From Azotobacter bryophylli (GTDB lineage Bacteria; Pseudomonadota; Gammaproteobacteria; Pseudomonadales; Pseudomonadaceae), in NCBI RefSeq assembly GCF_042643485.1, contig NZ_JBHRSJ010000012.1:431969-495968 (forward strand): a stretch of DNA of 64,000 nucleotides, written 5' to 3'. Under the pieces are notes generated by a model. It ran no database searches, was not told the origin of the DNA, and worked only from the letters and a program-made list of their open reading frames with translations. Below are positions 17,041 to 26,705 of this stretch, piece by piece (positions within the stretch are counted from its first letter, which is position 1; every line of letters begins with the position of its first letter). Both the position numbers and the translations under genes were made by a program.

Positions 17041-17601
17041 GTGACCGTTGTCTGTGCCCACCCGCCCCTCTGGCTCGGTGCCGATCAACTGCACCCCGCC
17101 CTTGCCGACGGAGTGGCCGACTGGCTGCTCGATGCCGGCTCGCTCACCCAGCGTCTGACCGCTCTTTCCGGCGGAACCTTCGGCATCTCGGTGCTCGATG
17201 AAGGCTGGATGCCGCTGCGCAGCGACGAATGCGCCACCCTCGGCGTGACCGGGGACTGCCAGGGCTGGGTACGCGAGGTCTGCATGTTCGGCCAGGAGCA
17301 GCCCTGGGTGTTCGCCCGCAGCGTGGCCTTGCGCAGCATCCTGGAGGGCGCCGGCCTGGCCCTCGACGGGCTGGGCAACCGCCCGCTCGGCGAGCTGCTG
17401 TTCGGCGAGCACACCGCCTTCCAGCGCGGTGCGTTCCAGATGGCCCGCTATCCGGCGGGCTGGTTGCCGGCCGCCTTGCGCCGCGAGAACCTCTGGAGCC
17501 GGCGCTCCTGCTTCCAGCGCGATGCGCTCGGCGTGCTGGTGACGGAAGTCTTCCTGCCCGCCTTCTGGGAACGGGTACGGATCAATCCGGGGCGCTTATA
17601 A
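17041..17601 (+). CDS. ubiC: Chorismate lyase
   Basis: Converts chorismate to 4-hydroxybenzoate and pyruvate, the entry step of ubiquinone biosynthesis. About 186 residues. Family marks are WLLDAGSLTQRL, CQGWVREVCMFG (active-site Arg), PWVFARSV, NRPLGELLF and WSRRSCF, with a late Glu in VTEVFLP. I chose the GTG at 17041 because AGGA lies nine bases upstream and the length fits; an in-frame ATG at 17014 has no visible ribosome site. ubiA follows 29 bases downstream. Confidence 0.93.
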   Translation: MTVVCAHPPLWLGADQLHPALADGVADWLLDAGSLTQRLTALSGGTFGISVLDEGWMPLRSDECATLGVTGDCQGWVREVCMFGQEQPWVFARSVALRSILEGAGLALDGLGNRPLGELLFGEHTAFQRGAFQMARYPAGWLPAALRRENLWSRRSCFQRDALGVLVTEVFLPAFWERVRINPGRL

Positions 17602-17630
17602 TCCGGCGGAACGTCCCGAGGGAGCCTGCC

Positions 17631-18524
17631 ATGTACACCGCCCTGCTGCAATCGATGAACCGTCTGCATCCCCGCGCCTGGGACTTCATCCAGTTGATGC
17701 GGATGGAGAAGCCGATCGGCATCTACCTGCTGCTGTGGCCGACCCTCTCGGCCCTGTGGATCGCCGCCCAGGGCGCCCCCAGCCTGAAGAACCTGCTGAT
17801 CTTCACCCTCGGCGTGATCCTCATGCGCTCGGCCGGCTGCGTGATCAACGACTTCGCCGACCGCAACTTCGACGGCCACGTCAGCCGCACCCAGCAGCGC
17901 CCCCTGGCCGCCGGCCGGATCAAGACGCGCGAGGCTTGGGTGCTGTTCGCCATACTGGTGGGCCTGAGCTTCGGCCTGGTGCTGCTGACCAACGGCGTGA
18001 CCATCGGCCTGTCCTTCGGCGCCCTGGCGGTGGCCTCGCTCTACCCGTTCATGAAGCGCTACACCTACTGCCCGCAGGTGGTGCTCGGCGCCGCCTATTC
18101 CTGGGGCATCCTGATGGCCTTCACCGCCCAGACCGGCAGCCTGCCGGCCGGGGCCTGGCTGCTGTACTTCGCCAACCTGCTGTGGACGGTAGCCTACGAC
18201 ACCTACTACGCCATGACCGACCGCGAGGACGACCTGAAGATCGGCGTGAAATCCACCGCCATCCTGTTCGGCGATGCCGACCGGGCGATCATTCTCGGCC
18301 TGCAGGGCCTGAGCCTGCTCTGCCTGCTGCTGGCCGGCTCGCGCTTCGAACTCGGAACCTGCTTTTATCTGGGCCTGGCCGTCGCCGCCCTCTGCTTCGC
18401 CTGGGAGTTCCACGCCACCCGCCGGCGCGAGCCGCAGGTCTGCTTCAGGGCGTTCCTGCACAACCACTGGGCCGGACTGGCCATCCTCCTCGGCGTGGTT
18501 CTCGACTACGCGCTGAAGGGCTAG
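17631..18524 (+). CDS. ubiA: 4-hydroxybenzoate octaprenyltransferase
   Basis: Membrane prenyltransferase that attaches the polyprenyl tail to 4-hydroxybenzoate in ubiquinone synthesis. It has 297 residues, about eight hydrophobic segments and both Asp-rich motifs: NDFADRNFDGHVSRT (substrate and magnesium binding) and YDTYYAMTDREDD. RMEKPIGIYLLLWPT near the N-terminus is diagnostic. It forms an operon with ubiC. A GC-rich hairpin follows at 18536, before the phoB promoter. Confidence 0.96.
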   Translation: MYTALLQSMNRLHPRAWDFIQLMRMEKPIGIYLLLWPTLSALWIAAQGAPSLKNLLIFTLGVILMRSAGCVINDFADRNFDGHVSRTQQRPLAAGRIKTREAWVLFAILVGLSFGLVLLTNGVTIGLSFGALAVASLYPFMKRYTYCPQVVLGAAYSWGILMAFTAQTGSLPAGAWLLYFANLLWTVAYDTYYAMTDREDDLKIGVKSTAILFGDADRAIILGLQGLSLLCLLLAGSRFELGTCFYLGLAVAALCFAWEFHATRRREPQVCFRAFLHNHWAGLAILLGVVLDYALKG

Positions 18525-18535
18525 CTCCCACCTCC

Positions 18536-18566
18536 GCGGCAGCCCGGGAGCGCCCCGGGCTGCCGC
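18536..18566 (+). terminator. GC-rich hairpin after ubiA
   Basis: GCGGCAGCCCGGG and CCCGGGCTGCCGC form a near-perfect 13-base stem with a short loop, 11 bases after the ubiA stop. There is no T-run, so it may act as a weak or Rho-assisted terminator that insulates phoB. Confidence 0.6.
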
Positions 18567-18570
18567 GCTT

Positions 18571-18604
18571 ATGTCACATGACTGCAATAATTCCGTTATC
18601 TAAT
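18571..18604 (+). promoter_or_regulatory. Pho box and -10 element of phoB
   Basis: ATGTCAC-ATGA-CTGCAAT matches two CTGTCAT-like half-sites with the four-base spacer of a Pho box. Ten bases later TCTAAT (18599-18604) serves as -10, the same box-to-(-10) distance as in the E. coli pstS promoter. PhoB should therefore autoactivate phoB-phoR. The phoB ATG is 38 bases further on. Confidence 0.75.
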
Positions 18605-18642
18605 GCCCTACACTTGAGGAACTCACTGACAGGCTACGCCCC

Positions 18643-19332
<690 letters not shown>

Positions 19333-19368
19333 GGCGTCGGCCCGCGCCGCGCATAAGGAAAACCGTTC

Positions 19369-20670
19369 TTGAAGCACAACTGGCTTGGCCTGTTGCTGCG
19401 CAGCCTGCTTCCCCTGATCGGTTGCTGTCTGCTGCTCGGCCTGATCACCGGGGCCTATGGCTGGTCGCTGGCCGCCGGCCTCGGCGCCTACCTGATCTGG
19501 CATCTGTCCCAACTGCTGCGTCTGCACCGCTGGCTGAAGGAGTACCAGCCCGACGTCCCCCCGCCGGACGGCCACGGCCTGTGGGGCGATGTGTTCGACA
19601 GCATCTATCAGGTGCAACGCCGCGACCAGCGCGTCCGCGGACGCCTGCAGGCGGTGATCGATCGCGTGCAGGAATCCACCGCGGCCCTGCGGGACGCGGT
19701 GATCATGCTCGACCAGGACGGCAACCTGGAGTGGTGGAACCGCGCCGCGGAAACCCTGATCGGGCTGAAGACTCCGCAGGACAGCGGCCAGCCGATCAGC
19801 AACCTGATCCGCCACCCGCGCTTCAAGGAATACTTCGAAAAGGGCAATTTCCAGGAGCCGCTGGACATTCCCTCGCCGATCAATGATCGCCTGCACCTGC
19901 AGTTCTACGTCACCCGCTACGGCAACAACGAACAGCTGGTCCTGGTCCGCAACGTGACCCGCATCCACCAGCTGGAGCAGATGCGCAAGGACTTCGTCGC
20001 CAACGTGTCCCACGAACTGCGCACGCCGCTGACGGTGATCGCCGGCTACCTGGAGACCCTGCTGGACAACGTCGAAGAGGTGAACCCGCGCTGGCGCCGC
20101 GCCCTGCAGCAGATGCAGCAGCAGGCCTCGCGCATGCAGAACCTGCTCAACGACCTGCTGCTGCTGGCCAAGCTCGAGACCAGCGACGACCCGGCGGAAA
20201 CCCAGCCGGTGGCCGTCGACCAGCTGTTGCAGTCGATCAAGAGCGACGCCCAGGCCCTTTCCGGCGAACGCAATCACCGCATCCTGCTGGAGGCCGATCC
20301 GCGGTTCCGCCTCCGGGGCAGCGAGAGCGAATTGCGCAGCGCCTTTTCCAACCTGATCTTCAACGCGGTCAAGTACACCCCGGCGGAAGGCGAGATCCGC
20401 ATCCGCTGGTGGGCCGACGGCAAGGGCGGGCACCTGAGCGTGCAGGACACCGGCATCGGCATCGAAGCCAAGCACCTGCCGCGCCTCACGGAACGCTTCT
20501 ACCGAGTCGACTCCAGCCGCGCCAGTAACACCGGCGGTACCGGCCTCGGCCTGGCCATCGTCAAGCACGTGCTGATCCACCACCACGCCCGGCTGGATAT
20601 CAGCAGCGAACCCGGCAAGGGCAGCACCTTCACCTGCCACTTTCCCGTCGAGCAGGTGGTAGGACGCTAG
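19369..20670 (+). CDS. phoR: Phosphate regulon sensor histidine kinase PhoR
   Basis: A 433-residue membrane kinase. Two hydrophobic segments lie in the first 50 residues (LLLRSLLPLIGCCLLLGLI and the following stretch), then a charged linker, a PAS domain (about 95-190), and a kinase core: H box FVANVSHELRTPLT, N box FSNLIFNAVKYTP, G boxes QDTGIGI and GGTGLGLAIVKH. The start is a TTG at 19369 with AAGGAA just upstream; no ATG fits before the membrane segment. It phosphorylates PhoB when the Pst-PhoU complex signals low phosphate. Confidence 0.95.
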   Translation: MKHNWLGLLLRSLLPLIGCCLLLGLITGAYGWSLAAGLGAYLIWHLSQLLRLHRWLKEYQPDVPPPDGHGLWGDVFDSIYQVQRRDQRVRGRLQAVIDRVQESTAALRDAVIMLDQDGNLEWWNRAAETLIGLKTPQDSGQPISNLIRHPRFKEYFEKGNFQEPLDIPSPINDRLHLQFYVTRYGNNEQLVLVRNVTRIHQLEQMRKDFVANVSHELRTPLTVIAGYLETLLDNVEEVNPRWRRALQQMQQQASRMQNLLNDLLLLAKLETSDDPAETQPVAVDQLLQSIKSDAQALSGERNHRILLEADPRFRLRGSESELRSAFSNLIFNAVKYTPAEGEIRIRWWADGKGGHLSVQDTGIGIEAKHLPRLTERFYRVDSSRASNTGGTGLGLAIVKHVLIHHHARLDISSEPGKGSTFTCHFPVEQVVGR

Positions 20671-20682
20671 AGCGGACGAGGA

Positions 20683-20712
20683 GCGGGCTGGCATGGCATC
20701 CGGCCAGCCCGC
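20683..20712 (+). terminator. Hairpin after phoR
   Basis: GCGGGCTGGC and GCCAGCCCGC form a perfect 10-base stem 12 bases after the phoR stop, without a T-run. Likely end of the phoBR transcript. Confidence 0.6.
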
Positions 20713-20786
20713 AAACTACGAATCGCTCTTGAAAAGGTTGCTGCCTGCCCTCACATTGCTCCGGTCATTCATCCAACGAACTGCCA

Positions 20787-22124
20787 ATGGACCCTTCCCC
20801 TAGCTACGTCGCCGCTTCCTACTTCGCCGATTTAGGCCTGATTCTCTTCGCCCTGCTGCTGGTGGTGCTGAACGGCTTCTTCGTCGCCGCCGAATTCGCC
20901 ATGGTCAAGCTGCGCGCCACCCGCGTCGAGCTGCTCGCCGCCGACCACGGCTGGCGCGGCAAGATCCTGCGCCGCGTGCACCAGCAGCTAGACGCCTATC
21001 TCTCCGCCTGCCAGTTGGGCATCACCCTGGCCTCGCTGGGCCTCGGCTGGGTCGGCGAACCGGCCTTCGCCCACCTGCTCGAACCGCTGATGGAGCAGTT
21101 CGGCGTCGACTCGCCGGCCCTGGTGCACGGCATCGCCTTCTTCAGCGCCTTCTTCATCATCTCCTACCTGCACATCGTGGTCGGCGAGCTGGCCCCCAAG
21201 TCCTGGGCGATCCGCCAGCCCGAGCTGCTCTCGCTGTGGACGGCCGTGCCCCTCTACCTGTTCTACTGGCTGATGTACCCGGCGATCTGGCTGCTCAACA
21301 GCAGCGCCAACACCGTCCTGCGCATCGCCGGCCAGAATGAGCCCGGCCCCCACCACGAGCACCACTATAGTCGCGAGGAGCTGAAGCTGATTCTGCACTC
21401 CAGCCGCGCCCATGACGCCAGCGACCAGGACATGCGCGTGCTGGCCTCGGCGGTGGAAATGGGCGAACTGGAAGTGGCGGACTGGGCCAACTCCCGCGAG
21501 GATCTGATCTACATCGAGCGCCATGCCTCGCTGGACGAGGTCATGAGCATCTTCCGTCGGCACAAGTACAGCCGCTATCCGGTGCATGACGAGGAAACCG
21601 GCCAGTTCGTCGGAGTCCTGCACATCAAGGATCTCCTGATGCACCTGTCCCTGCTGGAGATGCTGCCTTCGGCGCTGAAGATCGACGAGCTGATGCGTCC
21701 GATCGAGCGGGTATCCCGGCACATGCCCCTGTCCGACCTGCTCGAGCAGTTCCGCAAGGGCGGCTCGCACTTCGCCCTGGTGGAGGAGGCCGACGGCAAG
21801 GTCATCGGCTACCTGACCATGGAGGACGTGCTCGAGGCGCTGGTCGGCGACATCCAGGACGAGCACCGCAAGGCCGAGCGCGGCATCGTCGCTTACCAAC
21901 CGGGCAAGCTGCTGGTGCGGGGCGATACCCCGCTGTTCAAGATCGAGCGGCTGATGGGCATCGACCTCGACCATCTCGAGGCCGAGACCCTGGCCGGCCT
22001 GGTCTACGACAGCCTCAAGCGCGTTCCGGAAGAAGACGAGGTACTGGACGCAGAAGGACTCCGCATCATCATCAAGAAGATGAAAGGCCCGAAGATCATT
22101 CTGGCCAAGGTCCTCAAGCTCTAA
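20787..22124 (+). CDS. CNNM/HlyC-CorC family membrane protein
   Basis: A 445-residue protein: DUF21/CNNM transmembrane domain (about residues 10-200, with LNGFFVAAEFAMVKLR and SYLHIVVGELAPKSWAI), a CBS pair (about 210-345, with IERHASLDEVMSIFRRHKYSRYPV and MEDVLEALVGDI), and a C-terminal CorC/HlyC-associated domain. Such proteins are linked to magnesium or cobalt transport; many are misnamed hemolysins. It lies between phoR and a convergent M23 peptidase gene, with no obvious functional tie to phosphate. Confidence 0.9.
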   Translation: MDPSPSYVAASYFADLGLILFALLLVVLNGFFVAAEFAMVKLRATRVELLAADHGWRGKILRRVHQQLDAYLSACQLGITLASLGLGWVGEPAFAHLLEPLMEQFGVDSPALVHGIAFFSAFFIISYLHIVVGELAPKSWAIRQPELLSLWTAVPLYLFYWLMYPAIWLLNSSANTVLRIAGQNEPGPHHEHHYSREELKLILHSSRAHDASDQDMRVLASAVEMGELEVADWANSREDLIYIERHASLDEVMSIFRRHKYSRYPVHDEETGQFVGVLHIKDLLMHLSLLEMLPSALKIDELMRPIERVSRHMPLSDLLEQFRKGGSHFALVEEADGKVIGYLTMEDVLEALVGDIQDEHRKAERGIVAYQPGKLLVRGDTPLFKIERLMGIDLDHLEAETLAGLVYDSLKRVPEEDEVLDAEGLRIIIKKMKGPKIILAKVLKL

Positions 22125-22184
22125 CTCCCCCTATCCCCCCGTCGGGCTTCGTGTCGCGAGGCCCGGCCTAGGCGCGGCAATCCC

Positions 22185-23123
22185 TCATTCGCCGCCCACC
22201 GCGAAGTTCGGCAACGAGTTGACCGGCTGGGTGAACTGGAAGGGAATCGACTCCACCGCCAACCCCACGTTGCGCTGCACCACGAAATGCAGGTGCGGGC
22301 CCGTGCTGCGGCCGGTATTGCCGGAGCGGGCGATCGGCATCCCGGTCTCGACCCGCTGCCCCGGCCGCACGCTCACCGAGCCCTGCATCAGGTGCAGGTA
22401 GACCCCCATGGTGCCGTCATCGTGGAGAATGCGCACGTAGTTGCCGCCGGGACGCGGCTCCCGACCTTGCTGACGGCTCTCCGCCTGCACCACCACGCCA
22501 GCGCGGGCCGCCACGATCGGCGTGCCCTCGGGCATGGCGATGTCCACGGCATGGCGGCCCTTGGGCGTGAAGTGACTGTACTGGCCGTTGGCTCCCTGGG
22601 TCTGGCGGAACGGGCCGCCGCGCCAGGGCAAGGGATAGTGCTGGGGCTTGGGCAGCAGGCGCGGGTCTCCCAGGGCATGGCGCAGCTTGGGGGTATAGCG
22701 CAGGGGTTTGGACGGATCGCGCGGAGCCAGGGTCGCGAGGCGGATCTGGCTCCGCGGCGGCAGAATCCAGCGAATCGGCTGGTCCGGCACGCCGAGGGCG
22801 TTTTCCACCCCATCGAGGCTCAGCTCCACCTGGACCGGGGCATGCAGTTCGTTGTGCACCAGCAGGGTCTCGCCGGCGGCATGGCGGCGGGTTTCCAGCC
22901 GGACCTCGTCCGGCAGCGGCTCCGGCTTCTGCCCGCCCATGTCGGGCACCACGACGGGCCGCACGGCCGGCCCGGGGCGGAAGGTGAAGACCTCGGCCCC
23001 GCGGACCCGCTGGTCGCTGTAGGTGACCACACCGTTGGCATCGGTGTACTTGTAGATGGTCAGAGCCGCGGCCTGGGTTGCCGCGGCCAGAAGACAGAGC
23101 AGGAGCAGCGGGCGTCCCAGCAT
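22185..23123 (-). CDS. Secreted M23 peptidase with N-terminal DUF4124
   Basis: A 312-residue exported protein: signal peptide (MLGRPLLLLCLLAAATQAAA), a DUF4124 module (TIYKYTDANGVVTYSDQR), a middle beta-rich region, and a C-terminal M23/LytM domain. Zinc-binding motifs are GRHAVDIAMPEGTP (H-x3-D) and TGPHLHFVVQ (H-x-H), so it appears catalytically competent for cleaving peptidoglycan cross-links. It probably acts in the periplasm. It is upstream of phoU in orientation order but separated by 130 bases, so no operon is implied. Confidence 0.88.
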   Translation of the reverse strand: MLGRPLLLLCLLAAATQAAALTIYKYTDANGVVTYSDQRVRGAEVFTFRPGPAVRPVVVPDMGGQKPEPLPDEVRLETRRHAAGETLLVHNELHAPVQVELSLDGVENALGVPDQPIRWILPPRSQIRLATLAPRDPSKPLRYTPKLRHALGDPRLLPKPQHYPLPWRGGPFRQTQGANGQYSHFTPKGRHAVDIAMPEGTPIVAARAGVVVQAESRQQGREPRPGGNYVRILHDDGTMGVYLHLMQGSVSVRPGQRVETGMPIARSGNTGRSTGPHLHFVVQRNVGLAVESIPFQFTQPVNSLPNFAVGGE

Positions 23124-23252
23124 AGATTCACAGCTCGAGGATCATGTAGGGGAGCAGCTAGCCTAGCATGCCGCCTCGCTGCCACGAGGAGACCTGCATC
23201 AAGCTGTGATGCAGATTGCGACGATAGAAATGAAAGGCGCGGACCACCCACC

Positions 23253-23993
23253 TCAGCCGCGCCCCTGCCCCTCGTCCTTCGCAGCCTGAGCGGCGGCCAT
23301 GCGTGCCAGGCCGGTATGCCGCACGTCGGTTCCCTGCACCAGGTAGATCACCAGTTCGGCGATGTTGCGGGCATGGTCGCCGATGCGCTCCAGCGAGCGC
23401 AGCGCCCAGATCACGCTGAGGACCCGGGAGATCGAACGCGGGTCCTCCATCATGTAGGTGGCCAGCTCGCGCAGGGCGGTCTTGTATTCGCGGTCGATGG
23501 TCTTGTCGTACTGGACCACCGAGAGGGCCAGGTCGGCATCGAAGCGGGCGAAGGCGTCGAGTGCCTGCTGGACCATCTTGCGCACCTGCTCGCCGATGTG
23601 GCGCACCTCCACGTAACCGCGCGGCGCTTCGCCCTCCTCGCACAGCTCGATGGCGCGCTTGGCGATCTTGGTCGCCTCGTCGCCGATCCGCTCCAGATCG
23701 ATCACCGACTTGGAGATGCTGATGATCAGACGCAGGTCGGAGGCGGCCGGCTGGCGGCGGGCGAGGATGCGCACGCATTCCTCGTCGATGTCGCGCTCCA
23801 TGGTGTTGGTCTGCTGGTCGACGTCGCGCACCTGCTGGGCGAGCTCGGAGTCGGCCTCGATCAGGGCGTTGACCGCGTCGTTGACCTGTTTCTCGACCAG
23901 CCCGCCCATGGCCAGGAGACGGCTGCGCACTTCCTCCAGCTCGGCGTTGAACTGCTGGGAGATGTGATGGGTGATGTTGTCTTTGTTGATCAT
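23253..23993 (-). CDS. phoU: Phosphate transport regulator PhoU
   Basis: A 246-residue all-helical protein with the two PhoU three-helix bundles, each carrying the acidic metal-binding signature: SKSVIDLERIGDEATKIAK (about residue 90) and WALRSLERIGDHARNIAE (about residue 195). It links Pst transporter state to PhoR and represses the Pho regulon when phosphate is plentiful. It is the last gene of the pstSCAB-phoU order, 98 bases after pstB. Confidence 0.96.
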   Translation of the reverse strand: MINKDNITHHISQQFNAELEEVRSRLLAMGGLVEKQVNDAVNALIEADSELAQQVRDVDQQTNTMERDIDEECVRILARRQPAASDLRLIISISKSVIDLERIGDEATKIAKRAIELCEEGEAPRGYVEVRHIGEQVRKMVQQALDAFARFDADLALSVVQYDKTIDREYKTALRELATYMMEDPRSISRVLSVIWALRSLERIGDHARNIAELVIYLVQGTDVRHTGLARMAAAQAAKDEGQGRG

Positions 23994-24091
23994 GGAAGCT
24001 CCGTCAAAAAAGGCTACATGCTGCAAACTACAGGCTGGAGCGGTGGCCGGGCGAGCAGTTTGTCTGTCGCCTGCAGCCTCATCCCGGAGCC

Positions 24092-24925
24092 CTAGCCGTA
24101 ACGACCGGTGATGTAGTCCTCGGTCTGCTTCTGCGCCGGGTTGGTGAACAAGGTGTCGGTATCGCCGAACTCGATCAGCTTGCCCATGTACATGAACGCC
24201 GTGTAGTCGGACACTCGCGCAGCCTGCTGCATGTTGTGGGTCACGATGACGATGGTGTACTTGGATTTCAACTCGAAGATCAACTCTTCGACCTTCAGCG
24301 TGGAGATCGGGTCGAGCGCCGAGCAAGGTTCGTCGAGCAGCAGCACCTCCGGTTCGACCGCGATGGTGCGGGCGATGATCAATCGCTGCTGCTGGCCGCC
24401 GGAAAGGCCGAGCGCCGAGTCATGCAGGCGATCCTTGACCTCGTCCCACAACGCCGCGCCCTTCAGCGCCCATTCCACGGCCTCGTCGAGCACGCGCTTC
24501 TTGTTGATGCCCTGGATGCGCAGGCCGTAGACCACGTTCTCGTAGATGCTCTTGGGGAACGGGTTGGGCTTCTGGAACACCATGCCGACCCGGCGGCGCA
24601 GTTCGGCGACGTCCACGCCCTTGCGATAGATGTTCTTGCCGTCCAGGTTGATCTCGCCCTCCACCCGGCAGCCGTCGACCAGATCGTTCATCCGGTTGAA
24701 GCAGCGCAGCAGGGTCGACTTGCCGCAGCCGCTCGGGCCGATGAAGGCGGTCACGCGCTGCTTGGGGATGTTCATGTTGACGTCGTACAGGGCCTGCTTC
24801 TCGCCGTAGAACAGGTTCAGACCGGGAACGGCGATGCCCACGGCCTCGTTGGCGAGTTTCAGGGACTGCTTGTCACGGCCCAGGGCGGAGAGGTCGATAC
24901 CGTGGGTCGGCGTTTCATGTTGCAT
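24092..24925 (-). CDS. pstB: Phosphate ABC transporter ATPase PstB
   Basis: A 277-residue ABC ATPase that powers high-affinity phosphate import. Walker A GPSGCGKSTLL, Q-loop FQKPNPFPKS, signature LSGGQQQR, Walker B LLLDEPCSALDPIS, and the switch His in VTHNMQQAARVSD are intact. The ATG at 24925 is chosen because AGGAGA precedes it; the in-frame ATG at 24964 would add 13 non-conserved residues. Confidence 0.97.
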   Translation of the reverse strand: MQHETPTHGIDLSALGRDKQSLKLANEAVGIAVPGLNLFYGEKQALYDVNMNIPKQRVTAFIGPSGCGKSTLLRCFNRMNDLVDGCRVEGEINLDGKNIYRKGVDVAELRRRVGMVFQKPNPFPKSIYENVVYGLRIQGINKKRVLDEAVEWALKGAALWDEVKDRLHDSALGLSGGQQQRLIIARTIAVEPEVLLLDEPCSALDPISTLKVEELIFELKSKYTIVIVTHNMQQAARVSDYTAFMYMGKLIEFGDTDTLFTNPAQKQTEDYITGRYG

Positions 24926-25014
24926 ATCAGGTCTCCTTCGGAGGCTACAGGCTTCAGGGCTCAAGCTGCGGACCGGGCCGAAACCCGTGCCCCGCAGCGC
25001 GACCTGTAGCCGCC

Positions 25015-26691
25015 TTAATGGTCCAGCGCCTTGTACTTCTCGCGCAGGTGGTTACGGATGTACACGGCGCTCATGTTGAGCAGCACGATCACCAGTACCA
25101 GCAGCAGCGCGGTGGCGTACACCAGGGGGCGGGCTGCCTCGACGTTGGGGCTCTGGAAGCCGACGTCGTAGATGTGGAAGCCCAGGTGCATGATCTTCTG
25201 ATCCAGGTGCAGGTAGGGGTAGTTGCCGTCCAGCGGCAGCGCCGGGGCCAGCTTGACCACGCCGACCAGCATCAGCGGCGCCACTTCGCCGGCGGCGCGG
25301 GCCACGGCGAGGATCAGGCCGGTCATCATCGCCGGGCTGGCCATCGGGATCACCACCTTCCACAGGGTCTCGGCCTTGGTCGCACCGAGGGCCAGCGAGC
25401 CCTCGCGCAGGGCGCGCGGGATGCGCGCGAGGCCTTCCTCGGTGGCGACGATGACCACCGGCAGGGTAAGGATCGCCAGGGTCAGCGAGGCCCAGAGCAG
25501 GCCCGGGGTGCCGAAGGTCGGCGCCGGCGCCGCCTCGGGGAAGAACAGACGGTCGATGGAGCCGCCCAGCACGTAGACGAAGAAGCCCAGGCCGAACACG
25601 CCGTAGACGATCGCCGGCACGCCGGCCAGGTTGTTCACGGCAATGCGGATGATGCGGGTCAGGGCGCCCTGCTTGGCGTATTCGCGCAGGTAGACCGCGG
25701 CGATCACGCCGAACGGGGTGACGATCACCGCCATGATCAGCGTCATCAGCACGGTGCCGAAGATCGCCGGGAAGATGCCGCCCTCGGTGTTGGCCTCGCG
25801 CGGCTCGTCGCTGACGAACTCCCACAGCTTGCTGCCGTAGAAGCCCAGCTTGTCGGCGGTTCCCATGGCGTTCGGCTGGTAGGCGCGGACCACCTTGCCC
25901 AGGCTGACCTCCAGCTCGCGGCCATCGACGCTCCTGACCAGCATGCTGTCGCGGTTGAATTCCTGCTGCAGGGCGACCAGCTTGGCTTCCAGCTCCTTGT
26001 AACGGGCGTCCCACTGGGCGCGCTCGGCGTCCAGATCGGCCTGGGCCACGGCATCCAGCTTGCCCGCCAGCTCCAGGCTACGGGTCTTCAGGCGCAGGCG
26101 TTCGAGGGCGTAGTTGATCTGGCCGATCTCCTTCTGCTCCAGATGGGCGACCTGCCCGTGCAGCTCGTTGGCCCTCTCGATACGCGCCTGCAGCTCGTTC
26201 CAGGCCGCATCGCCCTCGGCGACCACCCGGCCGCTTTCCTTGACCCCGAGCAGATAGCCATAGAAGTTGCCCCACTCGCGGCGCTCGAGGACGACTAGAT
26301 TGCTCGGCTTGCGCGAGTTCTCCAGCCACTCCTTGACCACCCAGGAGAAGTCGGCGCCGTACAGCTCGCGGTTGCCGACCTTGAACAGCTCGCGGGTCAT
26401 GAACTCGCCGCCGTTCACGTCGACCGGCAGGCCGCTGTCGGCGAGGCGCGCACGCGGCACCTCCTCGGCCTCCACCAGCTCGCCGGCGAGCACCCGGGCT
26501 TCCTGGCCGGGCACGCGGTATTCGGCCTCCAGCACGTCGGCCGGCCAGAAGTGGGCCAGGCCGCGCACGGCGATCAGCGTCAGCAGACCGATGGTCATGA
26601 TGACGGAGATGGACACACCGCCGGCCGTCATCCACACCCAGGGAGAGCCGCTCTTGAACCAGGTTTTCAGGTTTTGCTGTTTCACTGACAT
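25015..26691 (-). CDS. pstA: Phosphate ABC transporter permease PstA, enlarged form
   Basis: A 558-residue permease, nearly twice the roughly 300 residues of E. coli PstA. One transmembrane helix lies at about 20-45. A long extracytoplasmic insert follows (about 50-310), partly a coiled coil (LHGQVAHLEQKEIGQINYALERLRLKTRSLELAGK). The permease core then starts at AIFGTVLMTLIMAVI and contains the EAA-like loop GLARIPRALREGSLALGATKAETLW that contacts PstB. Enlarged PstA is known from Pseudomonas. It follows pstC by 14 bases. Confidence 0.95.
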   Translation of the reverse strand: MSVKQQNLKTWFKSGSPWVWMTAGGVSISVIMTIGLLTLIAVRGLAHFWPADVLEAEYRVPGQEARVLAGELVEAEEVPRARLADSGLPVDVNGGEFMTRELFKVGNRELYGADFSWVVKEWLENSRKPSNLVVLERREWGNFYGYLLGVKESGRVVAEGDAAWNELQARIERANELHGQVAHLEQKEIGQINYALERLRLKTRSLELAGKLDAVAQADLDAERAQWDARYKELEAKLVALQQEFNRDSMLVRSVDGRELEVSLGKVVRAYQPNAMGTADKLGFYGSKLWEFVSDEPREANTEGGIFPAIFGTVLMTLIMAVIVTPFGVIAAVYLREYAKQGALTRIIRIAVNNLAGVPAIVYGVFGLGFFVYVLGGSIDRLFFPEAAPAPTFGTPGLLWASLTLAILTLPVVIVATEEGLARIPRALREGSLALGATKAETLWKVVIPMASPAMMTGLILAVARAAGEVAPLMLVGVVKLAPALPLDGNYPYLHLDQKIMHLGFHIYDVGFQSPNVEAARPLVYATALLLVLVIVLLNMSAVYIRNHLREKYKALDH

Positions 26692-26705
26692 CTACCTTTC
26701 AGAAC